Positions 8,580 to 17,870 of a stretch of 64,000 nucleotides of DNA are shown piece after piece. The translations under genes were made by a program, and so were the position numbers. The stretch is from Polynucleobacter sp. IMCC 30228 (GTDB lineage Bacteria > Pseudomonadota > Gammaproteobacteria > Burkholderiales > Burkholderiaceae): NCBI RefSeq assembly GCF_021395205.1, contig NZ_JAJVCS010000004.1:266551-330550 (forward strand), given 5' to 3'. The notes beneath the pieces were generated by a model. The model was not told the origin of the DNA. It made no database searches and saw only the letters and a program-made list of their open reading frames with translations. How positions within the stretch are numbered: position 1 is the first letter of the stretch; each line of letters opens with the position of its first letter.

Positions 8580-8999
8580 TTAATCTAAGCGCATGGTGCG
8601 ATGGGGAATGCCAGCTTCGTTAAAAATGGCTCCCTCAGGAATAAAATTGAATTTGGCATAAAAGGGTATAGCCGCTATTTGGGCGTTTAAGTAAATGGAA
8701 TGAATATTAAGCGATTGGGCGTATTGCACGAGTGTCGACAATAGCGCACTTCCTACGCCTTGTCGACGGCAAGCCGCTAATACCGCCATGCGCCCAATCT
8801 GGCCGATACCATCTATTGTATATAGGCGACCCGTGCCAATACAGGCCCCGTTGAGGAAGGCAAGGGCATGCCAAGCATGAGAATCGATGCTATCTAGCTC
8901 TAATTCAATTGGCACGTGTTGTTCCTCTACAAAGACCTCACGGCGTATTGGAGCCGCAAGGGCTTCCGCCTCTTGCCATGATTGAATTAGCAGTTTCAT
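8580..8999 (-). CDS. GNAT family N-acetyltransferase
   Basis: A 139-residue single-domain GNAT enzyme. Acetyl-CoA binding motif A is clear (IGRMAVLAACRRQGVGSALL, about 87-106), preceded by the beta-strand with ACIGTGRLY. The N-terminal FVEEQHVPIELELD resembles the ElaA/YjcF-type subgroup. Acceptor substrate unknown. First gene of a pair with yaeQ. Its start faces the FAD-dependent dehydrogenase gene across about 37 bases, so promoters of both overlap there. Confidence 0.88.
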   Translation of the reverse strand: MKLLIQSWQEAEALAAPIRREVFVEEQHVPIELELDSIDSHAWHALAFLNGACIGTGRLYTIDGIGQIGRMAVLAACRRQGVGSALLSTLVQYAQSLNIHSIYLNAQIAAIPFYAKFNFIPEGAIFNEAGIPHRTMRLD

Positions 9000-9036
9000 C
9001 TTTTGAGTATGCCAAAGAATGGTTAAATACCCCCTA

Positions 9037-10668
9037 ATGATTCGAATTACTGAACTGCGCCTGCCTATTGACCATTCCCCCGAGGATCTGGTTAAGAAAA
9101 TTATTCAACGGCTTAAACTGCATGCATTTGAGGTGCCCGAATTCTCCATTTTTAAACGTAGTTATGACGCCCGCAAAAATGTTGACCTTGCATTTATCTA
9201 TACCGTTGATGTTGCGGTGGGTGATGAGCAGACAATCTTAAAGACCTTTAAGGGTGATCAGCAGATTCGACTAACACCCGATACCAGTTACCACTTTGTA
9301 ACGCAGGCTTCAGCAGCTAATACTGAGCGCCCGGTAGTCATTGGTTTTGGACCCTGCGGTATTTTTGCCGCACTAGTTTTAGCGCAAATGGGCTTTAAGC
9401 CCATTGTCCTTGAGCGCGGGAAGCCAGTTCGCGAGCGCACTCAGGATACCTGGGGTCTATGGCGGAAAAATCGTTTAAATCCGGAATCGAATGTGCAATT
9501 TGGCGAAGGGGGTGCAGGAACTTTTTCAGATGGAAAGCTATATAGCCAAATTAAAGACCCTCAATTTTACGGGCGCAAAGTGTTGCAAGAGTTTGTGAGA
9601 GCTGGCGCGCCTGCAGAAATTTTATATGTGGCTAAACCTCATATTGGTACCTTCCGCTTAGTGGGTGTAGTGGAAAAAATGCGCCAAGAAATCATTCGCT
9701 TAGGCGGCGAAATTCGTTTTGTAAGCAAAGTTGTGGGCTTTCGTATCGAAGCTCAGGCGATTCAGGCAGTGCAATTAGAAGGCGGTGAGGAGCTATTAGC
9801 AAATCATGTTATCTTAGCTTTAGGTCATAGTGCTCGCGATACCTTCAAGGTATTGTATGAAGCAGGAGTGTTTATGGAGGCTAAGGCATTCTCGGTGGGG
9901 TTTCGTATTGAACACCCACAGTCTGTCATTGATCGTGCCCGCTTAGGTTCGCATCTTGGTCATCCTTTAATTGGTGCTGCTGATTACAAATTAGTTCACC
10001 ATGCCAAAAATGGGCGCTCGGTTTATAGTTTTTGTATGTGCCCAGGTGGCATGGTGGTGGCTGCCGCTTCAGAGCCTCACTGTGTTGTTACGAATGGTAT
10101 GAGTCAATACTCACGTAATGAGCGCAATGCCAATGCCGGCATCGTCGTTGGAATTACTCCCACTGATTTTTTACCAGCTAACGCATCAGGTTCTGGGCCA
10201 GTCCACCCCTTAGCGGGGATAGAATTTCAACGCACTCTAGAGTCTCAGGCTTATGCTCTGGGTGGCTCGACTTATGAGGCACCGGGCCAGTTGGTAGGCG
10301 ATTTTTTAGCTGCAAGACCATCTAAAGAGTTCGGTGCTGTTTTGCCGTCCTATCAGCCGGGTGTTCATCTCACTGATCTATCGACGAGTTTGCCAGTCTA
10401 TGCAATCGAAGCAATTCGGGAAGCAATTCCGGCATTTGAAAAGCAAATTAAAGGCTTTGCCATGGCCGATGCTGTTCTGACTGGCGTTGAAACGCGGACT
10501 TCAGCTCCTCTACGTATTACGCGTGGCACTAACTATCAAAGTGTGAACATCAAGGGCTTATATCCTGCAGGGGAGGGGGCTGGTTATGCTGGCGGAATCT
10601 TATCCGCTGGAGTAGATGGTATTCGGGTTGCCGAAGCTTTAGCGCTGGATTTGGTAAACCGACGATAA
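9037..10668 (+). CDS. FAD-dependent dehydrogenase (COG2509-like)
   Basis: A protein of about 543 residues with an FAD/NAD(P)-binding Rossmann motif VVIGFGPCGIFAALV near 100-115, followed by VLERGKPVRERT, FGEGGAGTFSDGKL and a C-terminal FAD-contacting segment GLYPAGEGAGYAGGI. About 100 residues precede the Rossmann motif, beginning IRITELRLPIDHS, which is typical of this uncharacterised dehydrogenase family. ATG codons at 9019 and 9037 are both possible; neither has a good ribosome binding site, and I prefer 9037 because family members begin at this motif. Substrate unknown. The next gene (ABC-F) starts six bases after the stop. Confidence 0.85.
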   Translation: MIRITELRLPIDHSPEDLVKKIIQRLKLHAFEVPEFSIFKRSYDARKNVDLAFIYTVDVAVGDEQTILKTFKGDQQIRLTPDTSYHFVTQASAANTERPVVIGFGPCGIFAALVLAQMGFKPIVLERGKPVRERTQDTWGLWRKNRLNPESNVQFGEGGAGTFSDGKLYSQIKDPQFYGRKVLQEFVRAGAPAEILYVAKPHIGTFRLVGVVEKMRQEIIRLGGEIRFVSKVVGFRIEAQAIQAVQLEGGEELLANHVILALGHSARDTFKVLYEAGVFMEAKAFSVGFRIEHPQSVIDRARLGSHLGHPLIGAADYKLVHHAKNGRSVYSFCMCPGGMVVAAASEPHCVVTNGMSQYSRNERNANAGIVVGITPTDFLPANASGSGPVHPLAGIEFQRTLESQAYALGGSTYEAPGQLVGDFLAARPSKEFGAVLPSYQPGVHLTDLSTSLPVYAIEAIREAIPAFEKQIKGFAMADAVLTGVETRTSAPLRITRGTNYQSVNIKGLYPAGEGAGYAGGILSAGVDGIRVAEALALDLVNRR

Positions 10669-10674
10669 TGCGCC

Positions 10675-12327
10675 ATGGCTTTAATCGTACTCACTGATGC
10701 AAAACTGGCTTTTGGCCATGTGGACTTACTAGCAAACACCGCTTTTTCCTTAGAAGTAGGAGAGCGCGTAGGATTAATTGGCCGCAATGGCACTGGCAAA
10801 TCATCCTTACTAAAAATTCTAGCTGGCCTAGAGAAGCTTGATGATGGTACCTTGCAATATCAGCAAGGTCTACGCATGGCTTATGTTGCTCAAGAACCTA
10901 TTTTTGAAGCTCATGAATCAGTGTTTACTGTTGTTTCAGAAGGCGTGGCTATCGCCAAGGCCTTGCGTGCAGAGTACGAAGAATTGAGTGTAGGCGAATG
11001 GGATGATGCAGCACATCACCGCCTTGATGAATTGCAATCGAAGCTTGAAGCTATTAGTGGTTGGAATTGGGAGCAACGGGTATATGAAACTCTGGATCGC
11101 TTGCATTTAGATCCCGAGGCACAAATTGCGACTTTATCGGGCGGGAATAAAAAGCGGGTTGCTTTAGCACAAGCCTTAGTGGCCATGCCCGATGTTTTGC
11201 TTTTGGATGAACCTACCAACCATTTAGATTTAGATTCCATTAGCTGGCTGGAAAGTTTATTAAACGATTTTAATGGCGCCATTTTGTTAGTGACACATGA
11301 TCGGGCTTTTTTGGATGCCGTATGTACCCAAATTATTGAACTCGATCGAGGCATTATTCGTACTTATCCTGGCAACTTCACGGCTTATGAAAAACTGAAA
11401 GAAGATGAGTTATCGTCTGAATCGCTTGCTAATGCGCGGGCAGATAAGTTATTAGCCCAAGAAGAAGTGTGGATTCGCAAAGGGGTTGAGGCGCGCAGAA
11501 CTCGGAGCATGAGCCGCATTGTGCGTCTGGAAAAATTGCGCGCAAGTAGGGCAGAACGTCGTGATGCGATGGGCCAAGTGAAGCTAGCAGTATCGGCAGG
11601 TGAGCGCAGTGGCAAAATTGTCGCCGATCTGCAATTTGTTTCTAAAGCCTATGAGCGGCCGATTGTGAGTAATTTTACTGCGACGATTTTACGCGGCGAT
11701 AAAGTGGGCTTACTGGGCCCTAATGGTTCTGGTAAAACAACCTTACTCAAGTTAATTTTAGGAGAAATTACGCCAGACTCTGGAACGGTAACAATGGGAA
11801 CCCGAATTGAAGTAGCCTATTTTGATCAAATGCGTGAAGCCCTTGATCTGAATGCTTCACTGGAAGATTACATTAGCCCTGGAAGTGAATGGGTAGAAAT
11901 TAACGGTAATCGCAAACATGTCAAGAGCTATTTGAATGACTTCCTATTTTCCCCCGAAAGAACGAACTCACCCGTGAGTACACTTTCGGGCGGCGAGCGG
12001 AATCGCTTATTATTGGCGCGCTTATTTGCTCGACCTGCCAATGTATTGGTGTTAGATGAGCCAACGAATGATTTAGATATTGATACTTTAGATTTGTTGG
12101 AACAATTATTACAAGATTACCAAGGTACAGTTTTTCTTGTCAGCCATGATCGCTATTTTTTAGACAACGTAGTCACCAGCATTATTGCGAACGAAGGCGA
12201 AGGCTTTTGGCGCGAGTACGAGGGTGGTTATGAGGATTGGAAGATTCAGAAAGCCCGTGCTGATGCTATTTTGGCGAGCAAAACTGCCGCACCATCCATG
12301 GCAAAAAAGAAAGCCTTATCAAAGTAA
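10675..12327 (+). CDS. uup: ABC-F family ATPase, Uup-like
   Basis: A 550-residue soluble ATPase with two ABC domains and no membrane part. Walker A motifs GRNGTGKSS (about 36-44) and GPNGSGKTT; signatures LSGGNKKRV and LSGGERNRL; Walker B LLLDEPTNHLDLD and LVLDEPTNDLDID; and the ABC-F interdomain linker rich in R/K (about 240-300). ABC-F proteins act on ribosomes; Uup also influences transposon excision in E. coli. The N-terminus is Uup-like rather than EttA-like, but the C-terminal coiled-coil domain of E. coli Uup (635 residues) is missing: the protein ends soon after the second ABC domain with a lysine-rich tail. It overlaps the convergent cbpM by nine bases. Confidence 0.85.
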   Translation: MALIVLTDAKLAFGHVDLLANTAFSLEVGERVGLIGRNGTGKSSLLKILAGLEKLDDGTLQYQQGLRMAYVAQEPIFEAHESVFTVVSEGVAIAKALRAEYEELSVGEWDDAAHHRLDELQSKLEAISGWNWEQRVYETLDRLHLDPEAQIATLSGGNKKRVALAQALVAMPDVLLLDEPTNHLDLDSISWLESLLNDFNGAILLVTHDRAFLDAVCTQIIELDRGIIRTYPGNFTAYEKLKEDELSSESLANARADKLLAQEEVWIRKGVEARRTRSMSRIVRLEKLRASRAERRDAMGQVKLAVSAGERSGKIVADLQFVSKAYERPIVSNFTATILRGDKVGLLGPNGSGKTTLLKLILGEITPDSGTVTMGTRIEVAYFDQMREALDLNASLEDYISPGSEWVEINGNRKHVKSYLNDFLFSPERTNSPVSTLSGGERNRLLLARLFARPANVLVLDEPTNDLDIDTLDLLEQLLQDYQGTVFLVSHDRYFLDNVVTSIIANEGEGFWREYEGGYEDWKIQKARADAILASKTAAPSMAKKKALSK

Positions 12328-12636
12328 ATTACTGCGTAGCATACGCGCGCGCAACTCGGCAATTTCTTCTAATAAATCGAGCGCCAAGGCAACTCCTGGG
12401 GTATTGAGTTCTAGGTCTTTAGTAAGCGAAGCGGCTAAGCGAGCACGACGGAGGGAGTTGCCACTAAAACGCCAATCTTGCGGACTAGAGCCTGCTGGAC
12501 TTAAAACGCCCTCAGCAACCCAAGACATAATTTGATCTGCAGGCGTGCTTGCTGCTTGGCATAATTCCACAATGGTCATGTGCACTTCTTCTTCGACCAC
12601 ACTGGTTTGAAAAATAGTGATATTAGTCTGAATCAT
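12319..12636 (-). CDS. cbpM: chaperone modulator CbpM
   Basis: A 105-residue MerR-like helix-turn-helix protein that in E. coli binds the J-domain of CbpA and inhibits it. Here LCQAASTPADQIMSWVAEGV, a DWRFSGNSLRRARLAASL segment and LNTPGVALALDLLEEIAEL match the CbpM pattern. It lies directly downstream of cbpA on the same strand (17 bases), which supports the assignment. Its 3' end overlaps the convergent uup gene by nine bases. Confidence 0.87.
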   Translation of the reverse strand: MIQTNITIFQTSVVEEEVHMTIVELCQAASTPADQIMSWVAEGVLSPAGSSPQDWRFSGNSLRRARLAASLTKDLELNTPGVALALDLLEEIAELRARMLRSNLL

Positions 12637-12653
12637 GGCATCTTCCCCTTTTT

Positions 12654-13583
12654 CTACGCACGTGGGTTAAAGTCAAATGCTTTGGCAAAATTACTATAGG
12701 CCTCTTTATGGGCTTCGCTATCTGCTGGCGGCAAAGTAATGGTGAGCACGGCATAAAGATCACCCGCTTCTTTACCGGGAATGCCGCGACCTTTGAGGCG
12801 GAGTTTACGACCACCACTCGAGTTGGCGGGAATATTCATCGCTACTGGACCATCAGGAGTGGGTACGGTGACGCTAGCGCCCAGCGCAGCTTCCCATGGC
12901 GTAAGCGGTAAATCCATATAGATATCGCGGCCATCAACACGATAAAGGGGATGAGGATGAAAAGCAATTTCTAAGTAGAGATCGCCAGTTCCACCTTCAC
13001 CCATGCCTGGCCCACCTTGCCCCGCTAAGCGAAGACTTTGCCCAGCGCGAATACCTTTGGGAATAGTGACATCAAGTTTGCGTTCCTGTGCGACTAAATT
13101 ACCATTCTGATCATAAGTAGGCATTTGCAGACTAATGCTGCGCTTAGCACCCTGAAAGGCATCGTTGAGATCAATCATAATTTTGGCGTGATGATCTTGG
13201 CCTTTAAAGTTCATATTGGCACTACGTCTTTGTTGACGTTGACCTCCACGTGCTTGTCGCCCAAATAAGGATTCAAAAAATTCACTTTGGTCACCACCAT
13301 AGTTGCCATCGTTGAATTCAAAGCCTGAATTCCAATCGGGTGGCGGAGTAAAGTCTTGACCGCTTTTCCATTGGCTGCCCATTTGATCGTAGGCCGCCCG
13401 TTTTTCTGGGTCTTTGAGTACCGCAAAGGCTTCACCAACTTGCTTGAAGCGCTCTTCGGCGCCTGCTTCTTTGCTTACGTCGGGATGGTATTTGCGCGCC
13501 AGTTTACGGTAGGATTGTTTAATCTCATCTTGAGTTGCGGTGCGGGCAACACCAAGCGTTTCGTAATAGTCCTGAAATTTCAT
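12654..13583 (-). CDS. cbpA: DnaJ-class co-chaperone CbpA
   Basis: A 309-residue type II Hsp40. The J-domain fills residues 1-70 (DYYETLGVARTA, KYHPDVS with the HPD loop), then a G/F-type linker, then two C-terminal substrate-binding domains (VTIPKGIRAGQSLRLAGQG and LTPWEAALGASVTVPTPDG). No zinc-finger region is present, which separates it from DnaJ. CbpA helps DnaK and binds curved DNA in E. coli. It is the first gene of a cbpA-cbpM pair. Confidence 0.93.
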   Translation of the reverse strand: MKFQDYYETLGVARTATQDEIKQSYRKLARKYHPDVSKEAGAEERFKQVGEAFAVLKDPEKRAAYDQMGSQWKSGQDFTPPPDWNSGFEFNDGNYGGDQSEFFESLFGRQARGGQRQQRRSANMNFKGQDHHAKIMIDLNDAFQGAKRSISLQMPTYDQNGNLVAQERKLDVTIPKGIRAGQSLRLAGQGGPGMGEGGTGDLYLEIAFHPHPLYRVDGRDIYMDLPLTPWEAALGASVTVPTPDGPVAMNIPANSSGGRKLRLKGRGIPGKEAGDLYAVLTITLPPADSEAHKEAYSNFAKAFDFNPRA

Positions 13584-13605
13584 GGTTTGATTTTACAGAT
13601 AATTT

Positions 13606-14307
13606 TTAAGGTGCCAGATCAAACACTAGCACTTCCGCAGCCTGCCCCTGCCTAAGGTGGAGATGTTCTTCCTCGGCAATGAGTAAGGCATCACCTGCCT
13701 GTAGAAGCTGTTCATTAACCATTAATGTTCCCCGAACTAAATGTACATAAGCTTTACGCTGAGGATTAAGTTTGAGATCAGCAGTTTGCGCACCAGAAAA
13801 TAAACCAGCATAGAGTTTGGCGTCAGCCGTCATAACTACTGAATTATGAGCACCATTAGGTGAAGCAATTAAGCGCAGCTGACCCTCTTTTTCTAAGGTG
13901 GGAATCGTTTTTTGCTCATAACTAGGGGTAATTTCTGCTGTACTTGGCTCAAGCCAAATTTGTAAGAGGTGGGTGGTGGTATCGTGCGCATGATTAAACT
14001 CGCTGTGGGTTACTCCTGTGCCTGCACTCATCCGTTGTACGTCACCTGGTGGAATGCCTTCGACATTACCCATGCTATCTTCATGTGCAAGCACACCCTC
14101 GAGTACATACGTAATAATTTCCATGTTCCGATGAGCGTGTTTACCGAAACCTTTGCCAGCTGCCACCCAATCTTCGTTAATCACCCTTAAATTGCCCCAG
14201 CCCATAAAGCGGGGATCGTGATACCCCGCAAAAGAAAAAGAGTGAAAACTTTTTAGCCAACCATGATCTGCATAACCACGTTCGTTTGACTTACGGAGTA
14301 ATTGCAT
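13606..14307 (-). CDS. pirin family protein
   Basis: A 233-residue bicupin of the pirin (YhaK/YhhW) family. The metal-binding cupin signature is clear: FGKHAHRNMEIITYVLEGVL followed by the E of AHEDSMGN, and HSEFNHAHD. The N-terminus AYHDPRF-like block reads SFAGYHDPRFMGWGNLRVIN, diagnostic of pirins. E. coli YhhW shows quercetinase activity; the native substrate is unknown. It sits three bases downstream of the PsiE-like gene, so the two are probably one transcript. Confidence 0.92.
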   Translation of the reverse strand: MQLLRKSNERGYADHGWLKSFHSFSFAGYHDPRFMGWGNLRVINEDWVAAGKGFGKHAHRNMEIITYVLEGVLAHEDSMGNVEGIPPGDVQRMSAGTGVTHSEFNHAHDTTTHLLQIWLEPSTAEITPSYEQKTIPTLEKEGQLRLIASPNGAHNSVVMTADAKLYAGLFSGAQTADLKLNPQRKAYVHLVRGTLMVNEQLLQAGDALLIAEEEHLHLRQGQAAEVLVFDLAP

Positions 14308-14310
14308 GCT

Positions 14311-14760
14311 TTAACTAGGGTCGACTTTATCAGGAAATGTAGTTGAAGAGTATTGAATGATTGCGCTGGAAAAAGCTAATAATAAAATCGCTCCCGCCAT
14401 AATTAATATCTGCAGATTAGCTTCATGATTAGTGCTAACTATATCGATGATCAAACGGGTCACTGCCGTTATTGCCACGGCTATGAGAAAGCGAACTGGC
14501 ATCCGGTTGGTTTTAAAGTAAACCCCAATCATGGCGCCAATTTCTAGATAGATAAATAGCAAAATGAGTTCACCAACAGTGGCAAAGCCTTTTTGGAACA
14601 TGGCAATAAAGGCGTCTCCCGCTGACCAAACCGTAGCCATACCAATAGCAAATAAAGCCAGCCGATGAAAAATAGAGACCAGTAGGTTGCCAAACGGAAT
14701 CGACCAGCGCTCAAAATTGCGTTCTAGCTTTGAAACCTCACGTGGTGTATCGGATTGCAT
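14311..14760 (-). CDS. PsiE-like phosphate-starvation-inducible family membrane protein
   Basis: A 149-residue protein with four membrane helices (about 25-45, 55-77, 84-104, 118-138). The pattern VGELILLFIYLEIGAMIGVY and VRFLIAVAITAVTRLIID matches the PsiE family, whose role is unknown beyond phosphate-starvation induction in E. coli. The start at 14760 is chosen over an ATG five codons upstream because AAGGAG lies seven bases ahead of it. The adjacent pirin gene follows within three bases. No pho box was recognised in the 200-base upstream gap. Confidence 0.85.
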   Translation of the reverse strand: MQSDTPREVSKLERNFERWSIPFGNLLVSIFHRLALFAIGMATVWSAGDAFIAMFQKGFATVGELILLFIYLEIGAMIGVYFKTNRMPVRFLIAVAITAVTRLIIDIVSTNHEANLQILIMAGAILLLAFSSAIIQYSSTTFPDKVDPS

Positions 14761-14961
14761 GAAGACTCCTTTCATGGTGCCAGGTTGAATTTATATTGGG
14801 CATTGATGATGCTAAACGATTCGGCCAAAAACTGCTAATAGAACGCAGTTTCCCCTTAATTGAGTCCTATTCGTTGTTATTTGGACTCTTACTAGGGGTA
14901 TTTTGCGGGTATGACAACCGCTTAAAAAGAGGCACAAGCGATAACTAGATAAACTAGGGGG

Positions 14962-16656
14962 ATGCGGGGACAAATATCGATTCGAGTAGCTTGGCTGATA
15001 CTGGCTCTGGCTATTTTCACCTACCTTTTTGGCTTAGATAGTCGCTTTGCCCCCAAAAATGGTGACGAATATGTGTATATGCATATTACGCGTATGACTG
15101 CAGAAGCGCAGACCTGGTTGCCACTGCAATCGGCCCTAGAGGGGATGCAAAATACTAAGCCCCCCTTATTATTTTGGCAAGGCATCGCCACAGCGGGCTG
15201 GGGTAATCATTGGTCTTTATGGAATTTGCGCTGGCCGAGTGTCTTATATACTGGCCTGACCGCATTTTTTCTATTCCTAGCGGTGCGGCGCTTTACCCGC
15301 GACTGGCGTACTGGCTGTTTGGCAGCCTTCATTTGGCTCAGTTTTTTTGCGAGCTATCGATATGGGCGCCCCTTTCTCACCGATCCACCCGAAGTCTTTT
15401 GGCTTACCTTACCGTTCTTTGCTTTGTTGTATTGGGGTCGCGCAGCGTTTGAATCAAAATGGCTTTTTCCATTTTGCGCAGCGGGGTGTTTTGGTATTGC
15501 TTTTCTTTATAAGTCATTTGCCTATGTTGTACCGGTATGCCTTGCTTTAAGCCTTTGGTATTGGCGTTTTCGACATCGTTCTATTACTCAAGTCATGCGT
15601 AGCGATGGCTTAAAGATCATTGGCATTGGCATTCTAGCGCTAGCAATTTTTTCTTTATGGTTTGTAATTGATCCAGAGCCGGCAGCAGTTTGGCGTGAAT
15701 TCGTGGTCGGCGAAAATGCGGGTAAATTTGAGATACGTAATTTTGCCTATCTACAGGATTTGCTATGGGGTGGAGATAGCCTATGGATGCTACTAGTGGC
15801 TTTCCTCGCGAACACGGGTTTATTTATTTTTGTTTTGCTTTCTACCTTGGCGCAAAGTTGGCGTGAGCGCCATCGGAGCAGCATGGAAGAAGTGCTCCTC
15901 TGGTTACTCATCCTTGCTTTCCTCTTAATTTTTAGTTTGCCAAGTCAACGCTCCGGTCGATATTTATTGCCGGTCATGCCAGCTGTTGCTGCCCTCATTG
16001 CTATACATTGGAATCGTTTGCCGCTCTGGGGATTTCAACTTGCCTTACTGCTTGAGCTCTTGATAGTGCTGGCATTCGTTTGGTTTGGGTGGAATTTATC
16101 ATGGCCATTTGCTTTTTGGCATTGGGTTCTATTGGCTGCCGCGTTAGGCACTGTGTTAATCGGGCTCTGGCGCCGGGAGGCAACTAAACTAAGCGCTTTA
16201 GTGAGCAGTTTTATTGCTTGCACCTTGCTAGCTAGCAGCCTTGGGCCATTAGAGTCGCAATTAGGGCGTTATAGTCCGGCAACAATTGCAGCAATCGAGA
16301 ATCAAGATGTATGGGTACCGTGTGATTATCGGGCTAAAGATGAAGAATATCGCTTGCTTATGCCTGGCGCTCGAATTCATGGCTATCAACAAGATGCAGC
16401 CCACAATATAGCTAAGCTCAGCAGCCAATATCCTTTATTTGCCGTGCATTCATCACCTGCAGAACAATTGGTTTTGTGCGAGGGTTGTAAAATTATTGGA
16501 CAGCGTAGTGAAATGCGCGCACGGCAAAGCGAGGATGAAATTTTGGCGATTCTGTTAGGTCAAATTAACCAAAATTTATTTGTGAACGAATACCTGATTG
16601 CCGCACCTGCTGTTGATTTACCAACTAGCCTGCGACTAAAGGAAGCTTGTCGATGA
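14962..16656 (+). CDS. ArnT-like family 39 glycosyltransferase (GT-C fold)
   Basis: A 564-residue polytopic inner-membrane protein with about a dozen helices. The first periplasmic loop carries the catalytic-type acidic pair in KNGDEYVYMH (about residues 32-41), followed by NTKPPLLFWQGIA, the hallmark of ArnT/PMT-family enzymes that transfer a sugar from a polyprenyl phosphate. A soluble segment of about 130 residues closes the protein. Its donor and acceptor are unknown; lipid A and proteins are the usual acceptors. The stop overlaps the start of the next gene (ATGA), so it heads a translationally coupled trio with a BNR-repeat protein and a membrane protein. Confidence 0.87.
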   Translation: MRGQISIRVAWLILALAIFTYLFGLDSRFAPKNGDEYVYMHITRMTAEAQTWLPLQSALEGMQNTKPPLLFWQGIATAGWGNHWSLWNLRWPSVLYTGLTAFFLFLAVRRFTRDWRTGCLAAFIWLSFFASYRYGRPFLTDPPEVFWLTLPFFALLYWGRAAFESKWLFPFCAAGCFGIAFLYKSFAYVVPVCLALSLWYWRFRHRSITQVMRSDGLKIIGIGILALAIFSLWFVIDPEPAAVWREFVVGENAGKFEIRNFAYLQDLLWGGDSLWMLLVAFLANTGLFIFVLLSTLAQSWRERHRSSMEEVLLWLLILAFLLIFSLPSQRSGRYLLPVMPAVAALIAIHWNRLPLWGFQLALLLELLIVLAFVWFGWNLSWPFAFWHWVLLAAALGTVLIGLWRREATKLSALVSSFIACTLLASSLGPLESQLGRYSPATIAAIENQDVWVPCDYRAKDEEYRLLMPGARIHGYQQDAAHNIAKLSSQYPLFAVHSSPAEQLVLCEGCKIIGQRSEMRARQSEDEILAILLGQINQNLFVNEYLIAAPAVDLPTSLRLKEACR

Positions 16657-17870
16657 AGCGAATTTTTAGTTTAACGGCTTTATTGCTTGCTGCTGCTTAT
16701 GCCATTTTTTATCTGAATGGCTTACCAGTTTGGTCTGAGTTTAGGCCACCCTTGTTTGATGTTGGGGCAGCAGTCAGAGAAAAAACGCCTAGTAATGTAG
16801 CTGCGAATCTAATGTGGAACGCGTTTGATCCTCAGCAGACTGGTGCTTGGGTTGCTAGCTCAATGGCAGCCTCTGTGCACGCAGCATCTTTAATTCCATT
16901 AAGTGATGGTAATTTAAGGGCATTTTGGTTTGCTGGAAGCCGTGAGGGGGCGGCTGATGTAGTGATTCTTTCTTCGATGCTCAATACCAAAACGGGTCAT
17001 TGGAGTGAGCCAACCGTAGTAATGGATCGCGTTACTGCCGAAAAAGGGCTATCGCGTTATATCGCTAAATTGGGTAACCCAGTTCCAGCATGGGATACCG
17101 ATGGACGCTTACGACTATTTTTTGTCACAGTATCTGTGGGTGGTTGGGCTGGTAGTTCAATTAGCACGATCGTATCTAATGATGAAGGTATTAATTGGGA
17201 GCGGCCAAACCGCTTAATTACTTCGCCTTTCTTAAACCTCAGTTCTTTAGTGAAATCATCTGCCATCCGTTTTGCTGATGGTCGTTTAGGCTTACCTTCT
17301 TATCATGAATTGCTGGGTAAGTTTGGTGAGTTCCTGCGTCTTGATGCGCACCGAGTCATTGATAAGCGTCGTATGAGCTCGGGAAGAACAAGCCTACAGC
17401 CGCTTGTTTTTATTGAGTCGACCGAACAAGCTACAGCTTTTTTTCGACAAGCGCGTAGCATTGGGCCAGCCCAAATTCCAATTAGTATGACCCATTCCGC
17501 TGGTTATTGGTGGGAGCAGGCTAGTGACCTGCTGTTGCCTAATCCCAATTCTGCGATTGCCGGAGTGCAATTACCCGATGGCACTAGATTATTGGTATTA
17601 AATGATTTGGCAGTGGGTCGGCATCGCTTAGTCTTATTGATGGCGACTCCGCAAGAGACTCGATATTCTTCTTGGCGCTTAATTTCTGTGCTTGAAGACG
17701 ATAGCAAATTACCTGAAGCCGAACGCCGCGAATTTTCCTATCCATTTTTAACTGTGACCAGCAATGGCGATGCGCATTTGGTTTACACCTGGGATAGAAA
17801 AAAAATTCGTCACTTACAGCTGCCTGCAGAGTGGCTTAAAAATCGGCGGAGTGACCTCAGCCCATCATGA
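16653..17870 (+). CDS. exported BNR-repeat (sialidase-like) protein
   Basis: A 405-residue protein starting at an ATG that overlaps the upstream stop by four bases. A hydrophobic N-terminus (FSLTALLLAAAYAIFYLNG) serves as signal or anchor. The rest follows a six-bladed sialidase-like propeller: an Asp-box SNDEGINW near 170, FWFAGSREGAADVVIL, and later blades LPDGTRLLVLNDL and TSNGDAHLVYTW. A family member is likely to bind or cleave glycans, but the sialidase arginine triad and nucleophile cannot be assigned by eye. Coupling to a GT39 enzyme upstream and a membrane protein downstream (ATGA on both sides) points to a shared glycan pathway. Confidence 0.8.
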   Translation: MKRIFSLTALLLAAAYAIFYLNGLPVWSEFRPPLFDVGAAVREKTPSNVAANLMWNAFDPQQTGAWVASSMAASVHAASLIPLSDGNLRAFWFAGSREGAADVVILSSMLNTKTGHWSEPTVVMDRVTAEKGLSRYIAKLGNPVPAWDTDGRLRLFFVTVSVGGWAGSSISTIVSNDEGINWERPNRLITSPFLNLSSLVKSSAIRFADGRLGLPSYHELLGKFGEFLRLDAHRVIDKRRMSSGRTSLQPLVFIESTEQATAFFRQARSIGPAQIPISMTHSAGYWWEQASDLLLPNPNSAIAGVQLPDGTRLLVLNDLAVGRHRLVLLMATPQETRYSSWRLISVLEDDSKLPEAERREFSYPFLTVTSNGDAHLVYTWDRKKIRHLQLPAEWLKNRRSDLSPS

